Source: Fratercula arctica (lineage: Eukaryota > Chordata > Aves > Charadriiformes > Alcidae). Taken from it: a stretch of 64,000 bases of DNA. The notes under the pieces are model-generated. The model saw only the letters and a list, made by a program, of their open reading frames with translations, was not told the origin of the DNA and made no database searches. The stretch covers positions 56,898,730-56,962,729 of the forward strand of contig CANTUZ010000026.1 of assembly GCA_947846985.1 (NCBI GenBank), read 5' to 3'. A program made the translations under genes and the position numbers. Below, one piece after another: positions 25,255 to 35,988 of the stretch; within the stretch, counting starts at the first letter, position 1; every line of letters begins with the position of its first letter.

Positions 25255-26595
25255 ACTACAAGCTATTGGTGCTGAGTTTTCCTGTGTTTACTTGCTCTAA
25301 CAGATATTTAACTCCAAGCAAAAACTAATGGACTGGAGTAAGCATAAGCATGAAGTAAGACACTACTTCTTCCAATTGCAAACAGACTATTTGTTGACAT
25401 ATTTGAATTCTGTCCGTGGTTGTGCTTCTGAAAGCAGACATGGATTTATTTTTTCTTTAAAAGTCATAAGGATATGGCCCAGGGCAAATCATGAATGACA
25501 ATGGCTATACAGAAATGGGTTCAAAGCAAGTGGGAAAACATAAAGGATGTGAACAAGCAAGGGATTTACAGCAGTGAAATCTGTGGAATGCAAGAGCCTT
25601 CCAGGAAAAAAGCAACTGTACTGTGGCTTGAGCTTTGACGGACTGCATGGGTATTTTCAGTATCACATTTGTTCTTCCACCGCCATTTCACTCCTGCTTC
25701 CAGGCCATTACAACTGTGATAGGCTTTAAACCTGAGAGAAGAAAACTCAGGAAACAGTGAAATGTGTAAAAATACTCCACAGATTGGCATGCTTTAACAT
25801 ACTTTCTGACTGGAACTGCTATCAGAGAATGGTGATCTAACTGGTATTTTTGCAAAATGAAAGTGTGCGCACTGAGCAAAATGATATGTGATCCTGGAGG
25901 AACTCAACTCATAAATAGACATAGAAGTAGAATAGAAAATTTACAGCAAATCTCAGCTGCAGGATAGAAAAGGACTTTGCTCCACTTTTACCTTAGGGTT
26001 TTACAACCTGTAGTCTAAAACATACTTTAAACTTCATAGATCCTGTGAGGATGCTCAAAAGCTGAAGATCCTCATGAGACTTTAACACATCCCACCCCCA
26101 AACATTTGGTTAAAAGATTGGCTTATGACTGACAGAAATGAAACACTAAGCACTTGACTGAAATTGCATGCTGTAACAGTGACAGAGTTAAGTAGAAAAC
26201 ATAGTTTATCAAATCCCAACTGCCAAGAAGAAGAAATGTCTCCCAGTGAGACATAATACATAGCACAGGCCTGCACTGAAGATTGGTGTTCCCCCAAACT
26301 AGCTCTGTGATAATGATGTCTGGAAAAAAATCTTAGGCTGTGTATATGAAGTATGTTGAAGACTCGAAAACCTGCATGAGAAGTCAGATAAATTATTTCA
26401 CAGAGCACTTCATATTCCCTAAACCGGACTGCTAGCAAGACTCTTGCTTAAAGTTAAGAGGATTCCTGACCTACTCTTGATCTGTTCGATAGGTAGGTTT
26501 CATTTTAGATGAAGAGAGAAAGACAAATCCTCAGCCACCCTCAAGAATCTTCTTGGAGCTTCTAAGCCTTCTGCATAACTTTTTGTGCTGCATTT

Positions 26596-26621
26596 AAAAA
26601 AAAAAAAAAAAAAAAAAAAAA
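26596..26621. repeat. A26 homopolymer
   Basis: Twenty-six consecutive A. The bases upstream contain no AATAAA and no gene-like sequence. Avian CR1 does not make poly(A) tails, so I treat it as an expanded mononucleotide repeat. Confidence 0.9.
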
Positions 26622-27638
26622 TCATGCGAAAACTGGCCAAGAGATACAGCTCAGTTGATGGACATTTTTAAGCTCCTATGAGGAGCAACACTGGCAAAAT
26701 TCCTAAGCCTGCAAGTGAACGTGTTACTGTGTGCCAGCCTCTGGATCGTGGTAAACTGGTTTTACTGTGGAGTGCTGGAGAAGCCTCATGTGCCAGCTTA
26801 GCCTAAGGGCTGCGATGCTTGAAAGAGGGCAAGAAAAAACATCAGCTACATAAAGAGGCCCGCTACAGGTTTGGAGCGTTTAGAAGCATAATTTTGGTTG
26901 CAACTAACTACGTTGAAAGATTTTTCTCCATCTGAAAAAAATTTTTTTAGGAGTTTGTGTTCTGCAGAAGCCTGTTTCAGACGTGGAGAACTTGATTAGC
27001 TGGGAAAAAAAAGTGACTCTGGCTTAAAGACGTCTTTCTATCTTCAGAAGACTAGATACACACAGCTTGAAAATGATGCATGAGTTCACATTAACCCGGG
27101 TAAATTAGAGTTCACCATGAAAAAAAGGCATGCTCTAAATTCTGCATTCTCTTTCAATACTACTAATTTATTCTGAGTACAAAGGTTTGGTTAAAGCTAT
27201 GAGAACGTTTATAAATAGGCATTACAATTCTCTTAAGGGTTAAAAAAAGAAAGAGTGTGTATTTATGATATATGTTTAGTAATAGATATATCTGTACTTA
27301 CATTCCTGAGTCTTCTCTGGTCTTGTCCCCTTGTTTGTTCTTCATCCTTCAAACCATCCTCTGGGAAACCGCAAAGAGATTTTTTGAATGAAAATCATGA
27401 AGATCTTAAACAAAAAATTTGTACCCTCAAAAAATTCCATACTTTCCAAGGTTTCACAGGCTAACATCAAAAATTTGCATCTTGTGCCTTAGAGTTGCAG
27501 TTACCTTGGCTCAGTTTTTCACAGTGTACACAGCAAGTATATACATTTTTTATTTAATAAATTTGATTTTAAAAGTGTTCCAAAAGATATTGCTGTCATA
27601 CCACAATATACTTTGGGAGGATAATAAAGGATCCTACC

Positions 27639-27679
27639 TTTTATTTTATTTTATTTTATTTTATTTTTATTTTATTTAT
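27639..27679. repeat. (TTTTA)n repeat
   Basis: About eight TTTTA units with one expanded unit (TTTTTA). It is a pentanucleotide microsatellite. Confidence 0.9.
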
Positions 27680-27800
27680 CAAGATCTAACAGCATTGCAA
27701 AAGCTGTCTATTACAGTATTTCTATATGGAAGGAAATAAGTAGACCAACTTGAGCTAAGCCAAAACCAGTTATTTTAATTATATACATTCCAATGTACAT

Positions 27801-27867
27801 ATATATATGTAAAAAAAAAAAAAAGAATAAAAAAATACAGTCCAAAATATTTATTTATTTATTTATA
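27801..27867. repeat. AT-rich low-complexity block with A14 and (ATTT)n
   Basis: An ATATATAT run, then 14 A at 27811-27824, then A-rich DNA and about four ATTT units at 27849-27866. Confidence 0.8.
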
Positions 27868-28893
27868 ACTATTTAAATATACATTTCTATATGGCTTCAC
27901 CTGCATGCTGTGATTCTTGGTGGTGAGAATTTAACAGAGTTTATCTCCAGCTGTATTGTTGAAAACCTAGATTTGAAATTTCACAAAAAAAAAAAACCAA
28001 AAAGAAGAAAAAAAGAAAAGACTCCCTTAGAGCATTGCATCACTTTCATCTTGGTTATACCTAAAAAAATAAAAAATCCAAGAGCAGCCAGCTATGGTCT
28101 TGGCAAGAAAATGGCTGCCCAGATCCCCTTATGAACCAGGTAACTCAGTACCCTCTGTCCCTTGAATAGGAAAGTAAGACTGACTTTTCCTTCCTTCACG
28201 TTGACTATCCCTTGCCCATTCTTGCCACAGGCACAGCAAGACTCCACTGAACTTGGCTTTTGTTCTGCACTGTTTCACTTACCCAACAAAGGCATCACAG
28301 CCATTATATTAGCTGAATCATTGCTTGGCTTGATATTAGCATGGACATGTCTGCTTAAGCAGGTGCTGACAGACCTGAACTCATTCTGCCTGCTTTCTGC
28401 ACTGCCTGGGTGAAAGCCAGGTCCAGTCCAGAAAATATTTTGTATCACTATTTTTTTCTCTAAATAATAGACACTACTTGCAGGTTTTGGCAGTAAAAGT
28501 TCTTGTAAGGTCAAAATACTCTCCAAACGGTGGACAAAAACAACTGCCACAGAAATGGGTCTTCTGAACTAACATGGGACAGATGCGCTTTCAATACCAG
28601 GAATTCCTGACAACCAGTCTGACGCTCCATAGCTCCTACAGTTTCTCTCAGCTTGTCTAACACGTAAACTATAGTGAAAAATCTTATTAGGTTAAGCTTT
28701 CTTCAAAGCTGTGTGATATAAAAAAGGGTACTAAAAGCTGATAGGCTTTTGTGGTTTTGAACTCCTAACAAATAGCTTCTCTTTCTTGTCACCTCCCACC
28801 CACCCAAAATAAAGTAGGCGTCCTCACAGGGCAGTCTAGTTTTCTTTTAAAAAGCCAAAATAAGCCCAATGCAAAATAATGACACTAACACTA

Positions 28894-28957
28894 GCAATAA
28901 CAACAACAACAATAATAGTAATAATAATGCTAATAACAACAACAACAATAACAATAT
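28894..28957. repeat. Compound (AAC)n/(AAT)n microsatellite
   Basis: Alternating blocks of AAC and AAT units, twice in the order AAC then AAT. This suggests an older repeat that has been partly mutated from one unit to the other. Confidence 0.85.
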
Positions 28958-31900
28958 ATGGAGAAAACTCTCTCACATATTTTGGGTTCCCTTTTCCCAC
29001 TAAAAATATTTTCCCCTTCTCATTTTTTTTTAGTTAGTTTCCCTGCCTTTATGCCCATTGCTTCTTTGGTTTGTTCCCTTAGTTCCCACCACAGGGTCAC
29101 AACCAGCCATGTTTCGTAGCTCTGCCCAGTGGAAATACTTGTGAGGAGCATATTTTGTTTTGCAGATGGCATGTATGCTATTATAAAAGCAAATCCAAAT
29201 ATTTGTGGTTTATAGGTGTAAAGAAGAGCCATTAGATGGGGTGGAAATGGATCATAAGAGAGTCCTTGACTGAAGTGCTGGCTGTCTCCTGAGCCAGTGC
29301 AAGAGGCGGTGAGGGGAAGGGGTGCAAGGGCACATAGTTGCTAAACCCGAGCCCCAGTGACAGTACTGTCTTTTAGTTTATGTAGTTGTTTTCTCTCTCT
29401 GTCCCACTGGAAAATGTTATAAAATTGAAACCAGAAGGAAAATGGTGCGTTCCCTTATTTGAGTAACCACAACACACATTCAATTTTGAATTAAATGAGT
29501 ACTTTTTGTTATATCCAAAAGTAAGTGGACAAGACAATGGTTTCTAACTAGCTTGAGTAAAGGTGACAGTTATCTCTGACTCCAGGAGTTCCACTTTTTG
29601 AAAATATTAAAAAATATTATCTACTTATACAGCAGTATCTCTAAGATGTCTTGGTTTATGCCCCTTCTGTGTTTGTACATTGAGTAGTTCCATGCATGAC
29701 AGCTATGCAGTAGGAATTATGCATCTCCAAGTTTATTTAAACCTACTGGCCTGGTGCTATCACACAATGCCTACTCATATTACACAGGAAAAAAAATCCA
29801 AAAACGTGCACACTTGTGTAAAATTCAAGCGTTACGGTGAGGTGCACACCATGAAAAGCAGTGCAGCTTGATTCACATAAGCATGAGATGAAATACAGAT
29901 CTCTTTTGTCAATTTTTCATTACTTGAGCTAAGGAAGGAGTGTTAGAGACACCAAGCTTTTTCCTAACTCAAAATAAGCCAGGTATTTCACTATACAGTA
30001 CAGGATAAAATCTTCCTCTGCCTTGACTTTGTTTTGATCCAGTCATGTTTATCAGCAGCAGTTCAGGTGGAGATGATTCTGCAATACGTATTTCCCAGAG
30101 GAGATTTGTGACCTCAAGTGTGGTGCATTATTAGAGATGGGCCCATGCAAACACTCTGCCCTATACCAAACAAGCGTCATAAGAAATTCACGGGGCCTTG
30201 AGGCCAAGAACACACATTGAGTCACTTAAGTTCTGTGCTGGAGCTAATAAGCTCAGCTGGACCTGAGTTGCAGAGTTAGCTCAGAGTTCTTCTCAAACCA
30301 CGTGCATGCAAAATTGCTGCCTGCCTTTTTTGTCCGCACTCAGGCTGGTGCCTTCCCTGTGTGGGAGGCAGGGGCTCCTGGCCAGTGCTGGCTTTCAAAA
30401 CAGACTCCATTTTCACTCCACAAACCCCTGCTTTGAGGTCTCCCAAGATCTGACCCTGGCTGTCCTGTCCTTGTGTTCTCCATTCTGGTTTGTGTGCTGC
30501 TGAGCTGCCTACACGAGGAACCACTGGGGTAGTTTTGCAAGGCTCTCTGTACCACTCCCAGTTCTGCGTGGAGCTATTGTGATTCCAGCAAGGTTTATTA
30601 GCTCTGGCTCCGTTCCACCCACACAATTTCCAAAAATGCAGATAATACCAAAGAGGAGACAGCAGCACTAGTGTGGTGCTGAACATTTAGTAAATGTCCC
30701 TCCTAGACACAGCCTTCCTCAACTTCTCTGACACAAATGCACAGATTGACAAGGAATCACTGCTAGTGAAGGGCTGACCAAAATATTCACAGTATCCTTC
30801 TACATATAGCTGTTTACAGTGTTTCAGAGGAGAGGAAATTAAATTGCAGAATGTCCATCCAGAATACAGCTATCCAATCGAGTACAATTGTGCCACTTGA
30901 GTATCTCAAGTGACCAGACAAAGCTCTTAAGCACCTGATATTTCACTGCACTTGTATCTTACAGAAGAGTGGTGTGAGTTAAGCTGTTTTGGAGTTTTGT
31001 CAAAAACCAGGAGGAAGGAAGCAAAATCTATAACTCAGGTGGACCAAGAACATACTAGAAGGTAAGCCTAAGTCTCCTGCAATGTGTAAGTGCCCTCTCT
31101 ATCCCTCCAAATAAAAAAATTACCTTGCTTTCACATTCCTGGCCTGCTTATTATGCATTTATAGAAATAAAGTATTAATAGGAGAGGTGGCTGAAGCTGC
31201 ATCTCAGGCAAACCCATAATGCTAGCAACCATGATTTTTTACTTGAGGTGCATTAATGGCAGGTATTCAAACATATTTGAATGTAGGCTGTTTCAGATGC
31301 ACACTCAATATGTAGTTAACTTCTTCTGTTGGCCACTGTGACTGGGAAAGTGACTTTCTCATCTGTGTCCCATGTTTAAACATGGACAGTTTTGGTTTGA
31401 ATACACTGCAAAACAGAAAAATATGGTTAAATCTGAAATATTTTTAGAAAAAAGTACCATTTCTATCTCAGCTGTAATTACAGTTTTTAATTCTTTCCAT
31501 GCCTACAATGGAAAGTGTAGAAAGAGACAGGATTGTTTTGTCCTTAATTTTTAATCTGGAAGGGACCACCACAAGTTCCCAGTATGTCTACAGCACAGTT
31601 TCTCCTGCACAAGCTGTCTCCAACCTTCCATAAAATAAAAGACTCTAGGTGCTGATGAGTTTCCCTTCTCGGGAAAGCTATTCCAGTGTGAGTTTAATTA
31701 ATGTTTAATTGGTTTGTTTCCTTAAATGGTGTTTTCAGTGTCTATTTATTTATTACTTCCATGTTTTTAATGATCTCACATAAAGATAAATTTCTCATGA
31801 ATAAGTGATTGTTAGAGATTTAAAAGGCTAGCTACATTTTTATGCTGAAGGCGCACAATAAATCATCCAGGTTTTCTAAGATGTCAGTCAGGAAAATCAC

Positions 31901-32198
31901 CCTGTTTTCACTGTAACAACCTACTTTCATGAAAGGGCTTAGGAAGAGTTCTCTGGTGCCAGGCACTTTGTTTGATGTTGCTTGCACAACGCCCTATGGT
32001 TTGTACACTTTGAACGCTTTGATTATGAGTCCCTGGGCATGGTGCCAGCGCCACAAGTGATGCTTGGATGGGTCTAGTCCATTTCCAGTGCTCCTCACAT
32101 TACCAGGGCCATGCAGTGTCACAAAAATAAAAGCACAAGTCACCAAAACGACACTTCCAAGGTGAAGGTAAAGAGAAAGCTCTCTAAATGTGTAAACA

Positions 32199-32234
32199 TT
32201 TTTTTTTTATTATTATTTTTTTTTTTTTTTTTTT
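32199..32234. repeat. T-rich run (T10, ATTATTA, T19)
   Basis: Two T runs separated by ATTATTA. It is simple sequence with no sign of a retrogene body on either side. Confidence 0.85.
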
Positions 32235-34275
32235 GTGTAACCATCTTTTTGCTATTATATCCTTCAGGTTTGGAGTTGTTGCAGCTCATTGAGTTTTTTT
32301 TCTCATTGGATAGCTTCTTCAAAGCTCAGGGCAAGGCATTACCATGCTTGTAGAGTGCACTGATGTAAGCAAGTAGAGATTTTATCCTCTATTTCCACCC
32401 ATATTTAGAAAAGACCTTGCCTTTCACAGGAACAGCAAGACACATGCAATAAGTGAAGTTCCAGCAATGATATACAGTGTTATCACTGGACACTTCATAT
32501 TATAATAAAACAGTTTGTGTAAACATAGTTACATGTTGCCATGTTATATGCTATCACTGACTAACATACTTAGTGATTTGATTATTGTAAAATTTTTACT
32601 TTTTTTTTTTACTATATTAATAGACTTTAACCTATAATGATAACAGCACAACTGTGCTTCCTTTCCAGTTATTTCAGGATCCTATGTTATTATCTCATTT
32701 TAATAAAAGCCTTGTGGCTCATGTTTTAGATACTGCTCACCAATAATTGCGTATTGTATGTTGTGTCTCAGGACCAGCTTTGAAGAAACATCCCCAGAAA
32801 TAATCTTCCCTTAAAGTTTAAAGTGAGTACCTCTCATGTCACAATAAACCAGATTTTTTTTAAAAAACAGTACATTACAAAACACGGCAGAATCCAACCC
32901 TCTCAGAGGAGCTCTCTTGCTGTCAGGAAAGCCACACTCAGCAGCAGCTGATAACAGTGGCAGCCCACCAAGGAGGCAAAGTGCTCTTTTGGGAAGGCAC
33001 TGGGACCTGGGGAGGAAGAATTACTGCCTCTCAAGCCCCTGCGTCCCTGAACATGACATCCTTGGTTTTGCTGATCTCTGGGATTCTTTCTTACAGAAGC
33101 AAAGCACTATCACCTGTGGGCTGAAGGAAGCCACCTGTTTTCCTGATGAAGCGGACACAAGGATGCACAGCTTACCTTTTTGGCCAGCACCACCTTCAGA
33201 GGGACAACCCCTGAAAGGACCCTGACTGGAGGAAGGCAGATAATGCATGACAGTTCCTTGTGGGGTCCAGCACAGCTTGCCCTCTCCAAGGAGGTGATGG
33301 GCACATTGATGAAAAATTACTTCCTCCAGACCTCGCCCTTCCAGCACTCAGCTGGGATGCTCGTTCCCAGGCTGGTGCCTGCTCCATGCTGCCATAATAC
33401 TCCTTCTCTGAATGCAGCCCCGCTCTGCTCTGACACTGGGTGCCATGGTCCCTGTTTGCACAGGTTATTCCTCTTCAGATCAAGAATGTGTCAGAGAACT
33501 GACTTTCCCACCAACGGGTGAATCTGTTAGTCACCAACCCAAACAAAAGGAAAGGAAGCAAACTGACATTTTAAGAGAAAACAGCAGGGTTAATCTTCAG
33601 ATCGGAGAGATGCTCTTTTACCAAGATGTTCATTCTGTTTACGTTCTGTACTTTGGTTTGCTGTTGTTGCCTCATCCTCTTTCTTTCCCACTCTTAAGAA
33701 GAGATGGTGTGCGCTATTATGTTCGGCTTGATAAATTAAAACAGCACGAGGACTAGCATTTGGCTACCTCCATAGTACTAGCCTTAGGAAAGAATGACTA
33801 AAGTCTGGCTTTTTTCCAAAAGCTTAAAGTGCTTTTACTGCCTCAGAGATACTGGCTCATACCTGTTACATGCCTACAGCACAAACTGTCTAACACTGCT
33901 GCTTTCTGTGCTGTAAAATGCCACACAGCGGGCATTTAACCCATTGTGGATTAAATAAAGACTTTGCAGGATTTGCCAGAATGGCCAATTTTCAAGTAAT
34001 AAAAAAAAATCAATCAATACATAAAACCACCTCAAAACCAAAGGGTTGTTAAAAATATTTCTAGCGCTTCAGTTATCTGTGTGGAGGAGCTAGTCATCAG
34101 ACAGGGCTGGTGGCATGTCAGGGTGACCTGGGTCACACTTTGTATCTAAACCCACTAATTTCTTCTGAGACCTCTCCAGATCAAAGGATGCCATGTGCCC
34201 ACTTACTGTGATAACATAAACATACCTGATAAGAATTCAGATCAGGTATTGAACACTAGAGTTCAAGAGTTCAAG

Positions 34276-34896
34276 TGAAGACCATATCCTGGCCTGCATC
34301 AAAAGAAGCGTGGCCAGCAGGTCGAGGGAGGTGATTCTGCTCCTCTACTCTGCTCTTGTGAGACCCCATGAGTCTGGAGTACTGCATCCAGCTTTGTAGT
34401 CCTCAGGAGGACGTGGACCTGTTGGACCAAGTCCAGAAGAGGGCCACAAAGACGATCAGAGGGCTGGAGCACCTCTCATATGAAGACAGGCTGAGAGAGT
34501 TGGGATTATTCAGTCTGGAGAAGAGAAGGCTCTGGGGAGACCTTATAGTGCCCTTCCAGTGTCTGAAGGGGGCCTACGAGAAAGCTGGAGAGGGACCTTT
34601 TACAAGGGCATGTAGTGATAGGACAAGGGGTAATGGTTTCAAACTGGAAGAGGGGAGATTTAGCTTAGGTATTAGGAAGAAATTCTTTACTGTGAGGGTG
34701 GTGAGACCCTGGAACAGGTTGCCCGGAGAAGCTGTGGATGCCCCAACCCTGGAAGTATTCAAGGCCAGGCTGGGTGGGGCTTTGAGCAACCTGGTCTAGT
34801 GGGAGGTGTCCCTGCCCATGGCAGAGGGGTTGGAACTACATGATCTTTAAGGTTCCTTCCAACGTAAACCATTCTAGGATTTAATGATTCCATGAT
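34276..34896 (+). mobile_element. CR1 LINE, 5'-truncated copy
   Basis: This is the 3' end of a chicken-repeat-1 family retrotransposon, about 620 bases of a roughly 4.5-kb parent. It begins inside ORF2 (CATATCCTGGCCTGCATCAA), runs through the last part of the reverse transcriptase region, then the short CR1 3' UTR with its GGTTGGAACTACATGATCTT block. It ends in degenerate ATTCTATG-like repeats near 34871-34896. CR1 is copied by target-primed reverse transcription and is usually truncated at the 5' end like this. The copy is close to the avian consensus as I know it, so it is fairly young, but it has a frame break at about 34365. Subfamily needs a library comparison. It is almost certainly immobile, as it lacks the endonuclease and the catalytic polymerase core. 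Confidence 0.93.
34368..34802 (+). pseudogene. CR1 ORF2 C-terminal remnant (reverse transcriptase tail)
   Basis: A 143-codon open frame corresponds to the C-terminal tail of CR1 ORF2p, after the polymerase active-site motifs. Recognisable blocks in order are LEYCIQL, then RATKTIRGLEHLSYEDRLRE, then LFSLEKRRLWGDL, then RTRGNGFKLEEGRF, then FFTVRVVRPWNRLPGEAV and LEVFKARL. The match to CR1 from birds is along the whole length and in the right order. The ATG at 34368 is not a true start. About four extra bases in CCCCATGAGTCTGGAG break the frame, and the family sequence continues upstream in another frame (SVASRSREVILLLYSALVRP). The stop just after 34799 is the normal end of the CR1 frame. No catalytic residues are retained. 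Confidence 0.88.
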
Positions 34897-35939
34897 CCTT
34901 TAAGGATCCTTTCTTGTAAACCCAGTTATAGCTGTCCCTTTCTCTCCAAGATTTCTCTAGCCCAGAGAGTCACACCTATGACTTCTACTTAATTTCTTCT
35001 TCCCTTCTCCTTGGAATATCCCCCTCCACGTTGGCTGCTGGGTTTGGAGCATGCCTCTGTTCCTTTCCATTCAAAGTTAAAAAGTCTTTTTCAACTGTGA
35101 TCAAAGACTGTCATCAAAATGCTTCCTCCTCCTTTCATGTGGATTTGCAGGTTATGTTTATGTGCACTCAATTCAGGCACAGACAATGATGTATCAGAGA
35201 AAGCTTTGCAAAATAAGAAATCTAGCCCACGTGGTTAGGGCTCCCTACCTACAGAGCAGCAGCAGTGCTCATTTAGATTGTGGAAAAACTGTCCCTCCAA
35301 GTTTTTCTCTATGGTGGTAGTCTGGAGACAGGAAAATCCTTAAGCCAAAGAACAGATAAACCAGGTGTTCACAGAAAGGCTTAAAAACAATCTGAGGTCC
35401 TCAGGGGAGAGTGCGGGGAGGCTTCAGAGGAATGTAAAATGTAAACACGAGCACAAAAAAGAATAGAGAAAAAACTTTCATAACTGAGGGCCCCATGTTA
35501 TGAAAAAAAAAGAAAAAGGTGTCTCCACACAGGAGAGATGGACACAGATATCTGCCACAGAACCCATCTTAAGCTATCCTCATCTCAGGAGGTCATGCTC
35601 CAAATCCCAAAAGAGAACATGAATAGGAAACAGGTACAGCAAAAAGCACGTAAATGTTGTCTTGGTTTACGTAACCCCTTATTTCTTCTTTTAAAGCCAT
35701 GGATCCTGACAAATTTGTTCTGTACTACACAGTAAACTCACAAAGCCGAAGGTCTAGAGAAAGGGTAGGCTTATGTTTGTTATGAGGGCACCACTACCAG
35801 CCTGGAGCAAGGAGACTCTGTATCTCATGAAGAAGTGGTGTGAAGATGGCATTTCCTAGAACAAGCACAGTAGAGTGGCAGGAAGGTGAGACAATGATGT
35901 GACTTACTGTTTTTTGGTTTGCTTGTTTGTTTTTTGGTT

Positions 35940-35940
<1 letters not shown>

Positions 35941-35982
<42 letters not shown>
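35941..35982. repeat. T42 homopolymer
   Basis: Forty-two consecutive T, preceded by TTTTTTGG/TTTG units from about 35909. If it were a retroposed poly(A) tail on the minus strand, a reversed gene body and TTTATT should follow to the right; neither is seen. It is read as an expanded mononucleotide repeat. Its exact length in the assembly is unreliable. Confidence 0.9.

Positions 35983-35988
<6 letters not shown>

Larger units (their letters stand above)
17947..26595. other. Non-genic unique DNA with microsatellites
   Basis: No gene or transposon is recognised. It holds A-rich runs near 18640-18665 and 18928-18940, an (ACC)6-A12 repeat, a (TTA)17 repeat and a pyrimidine tract near 25.0 kb. At 20581-20660 there is a compact group of a 6-bp inverted repeat, a 10-bp direct repeat and two POU-octamer-like sites. 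At 19931-20212 a splice-acceptor-like TTTCTGTTTCAG precedes an 89-codon open frame with no recognised domain. Both are set out as findings. The other open frames look like chance. Confidence 0.65.
26622..34275. other. Non-genic unique DNA with simple repeats
   Basis: No gene is recognised. The segment carries TTTTA, ATTT and AAC/AAT repeats at 27.6-29.0 kb and T runs at 32.2 kb. A minus-strand frame of 136 codons at 30276-30686 and overlapping frames at 33.0-33.5 kb on both strands lie in slightly GC-richer DNA; none has a recognisable domain. Just before the CR1 element, 34260-34275 is a perfect 8-bp tandem repeat, AGTTCAAG twice. Confidence 0.65.

Noticed and set aside
26560..26621. Processed pseudogene ending in A26
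   Set aside because: No AATAAA or ATTAAA within 30 bases upstream and no recognisable gene body.
30276..30686. Minus-strand 136-codon frame
   Set aside because: No recognised domain, overlapping frames on both strands, and a composition rich enough in GC to explain its length.
31555..31700. Possible decayed CR1 (GGAAGGGACC near 31559, ATTCCAGTGTGAG near 31681)
   Set aside because: Only two short blocks resemble the reversed CR1 3' end and the DNA between them does not align by eye. A profile search would be needed to accept it.
34260..34275. AGTTCAAG tandem pair as a CR1 target-site duplication
   Set aside because: Both copies are on the 5' side; no copy follows the CR1 3' end at 34896.
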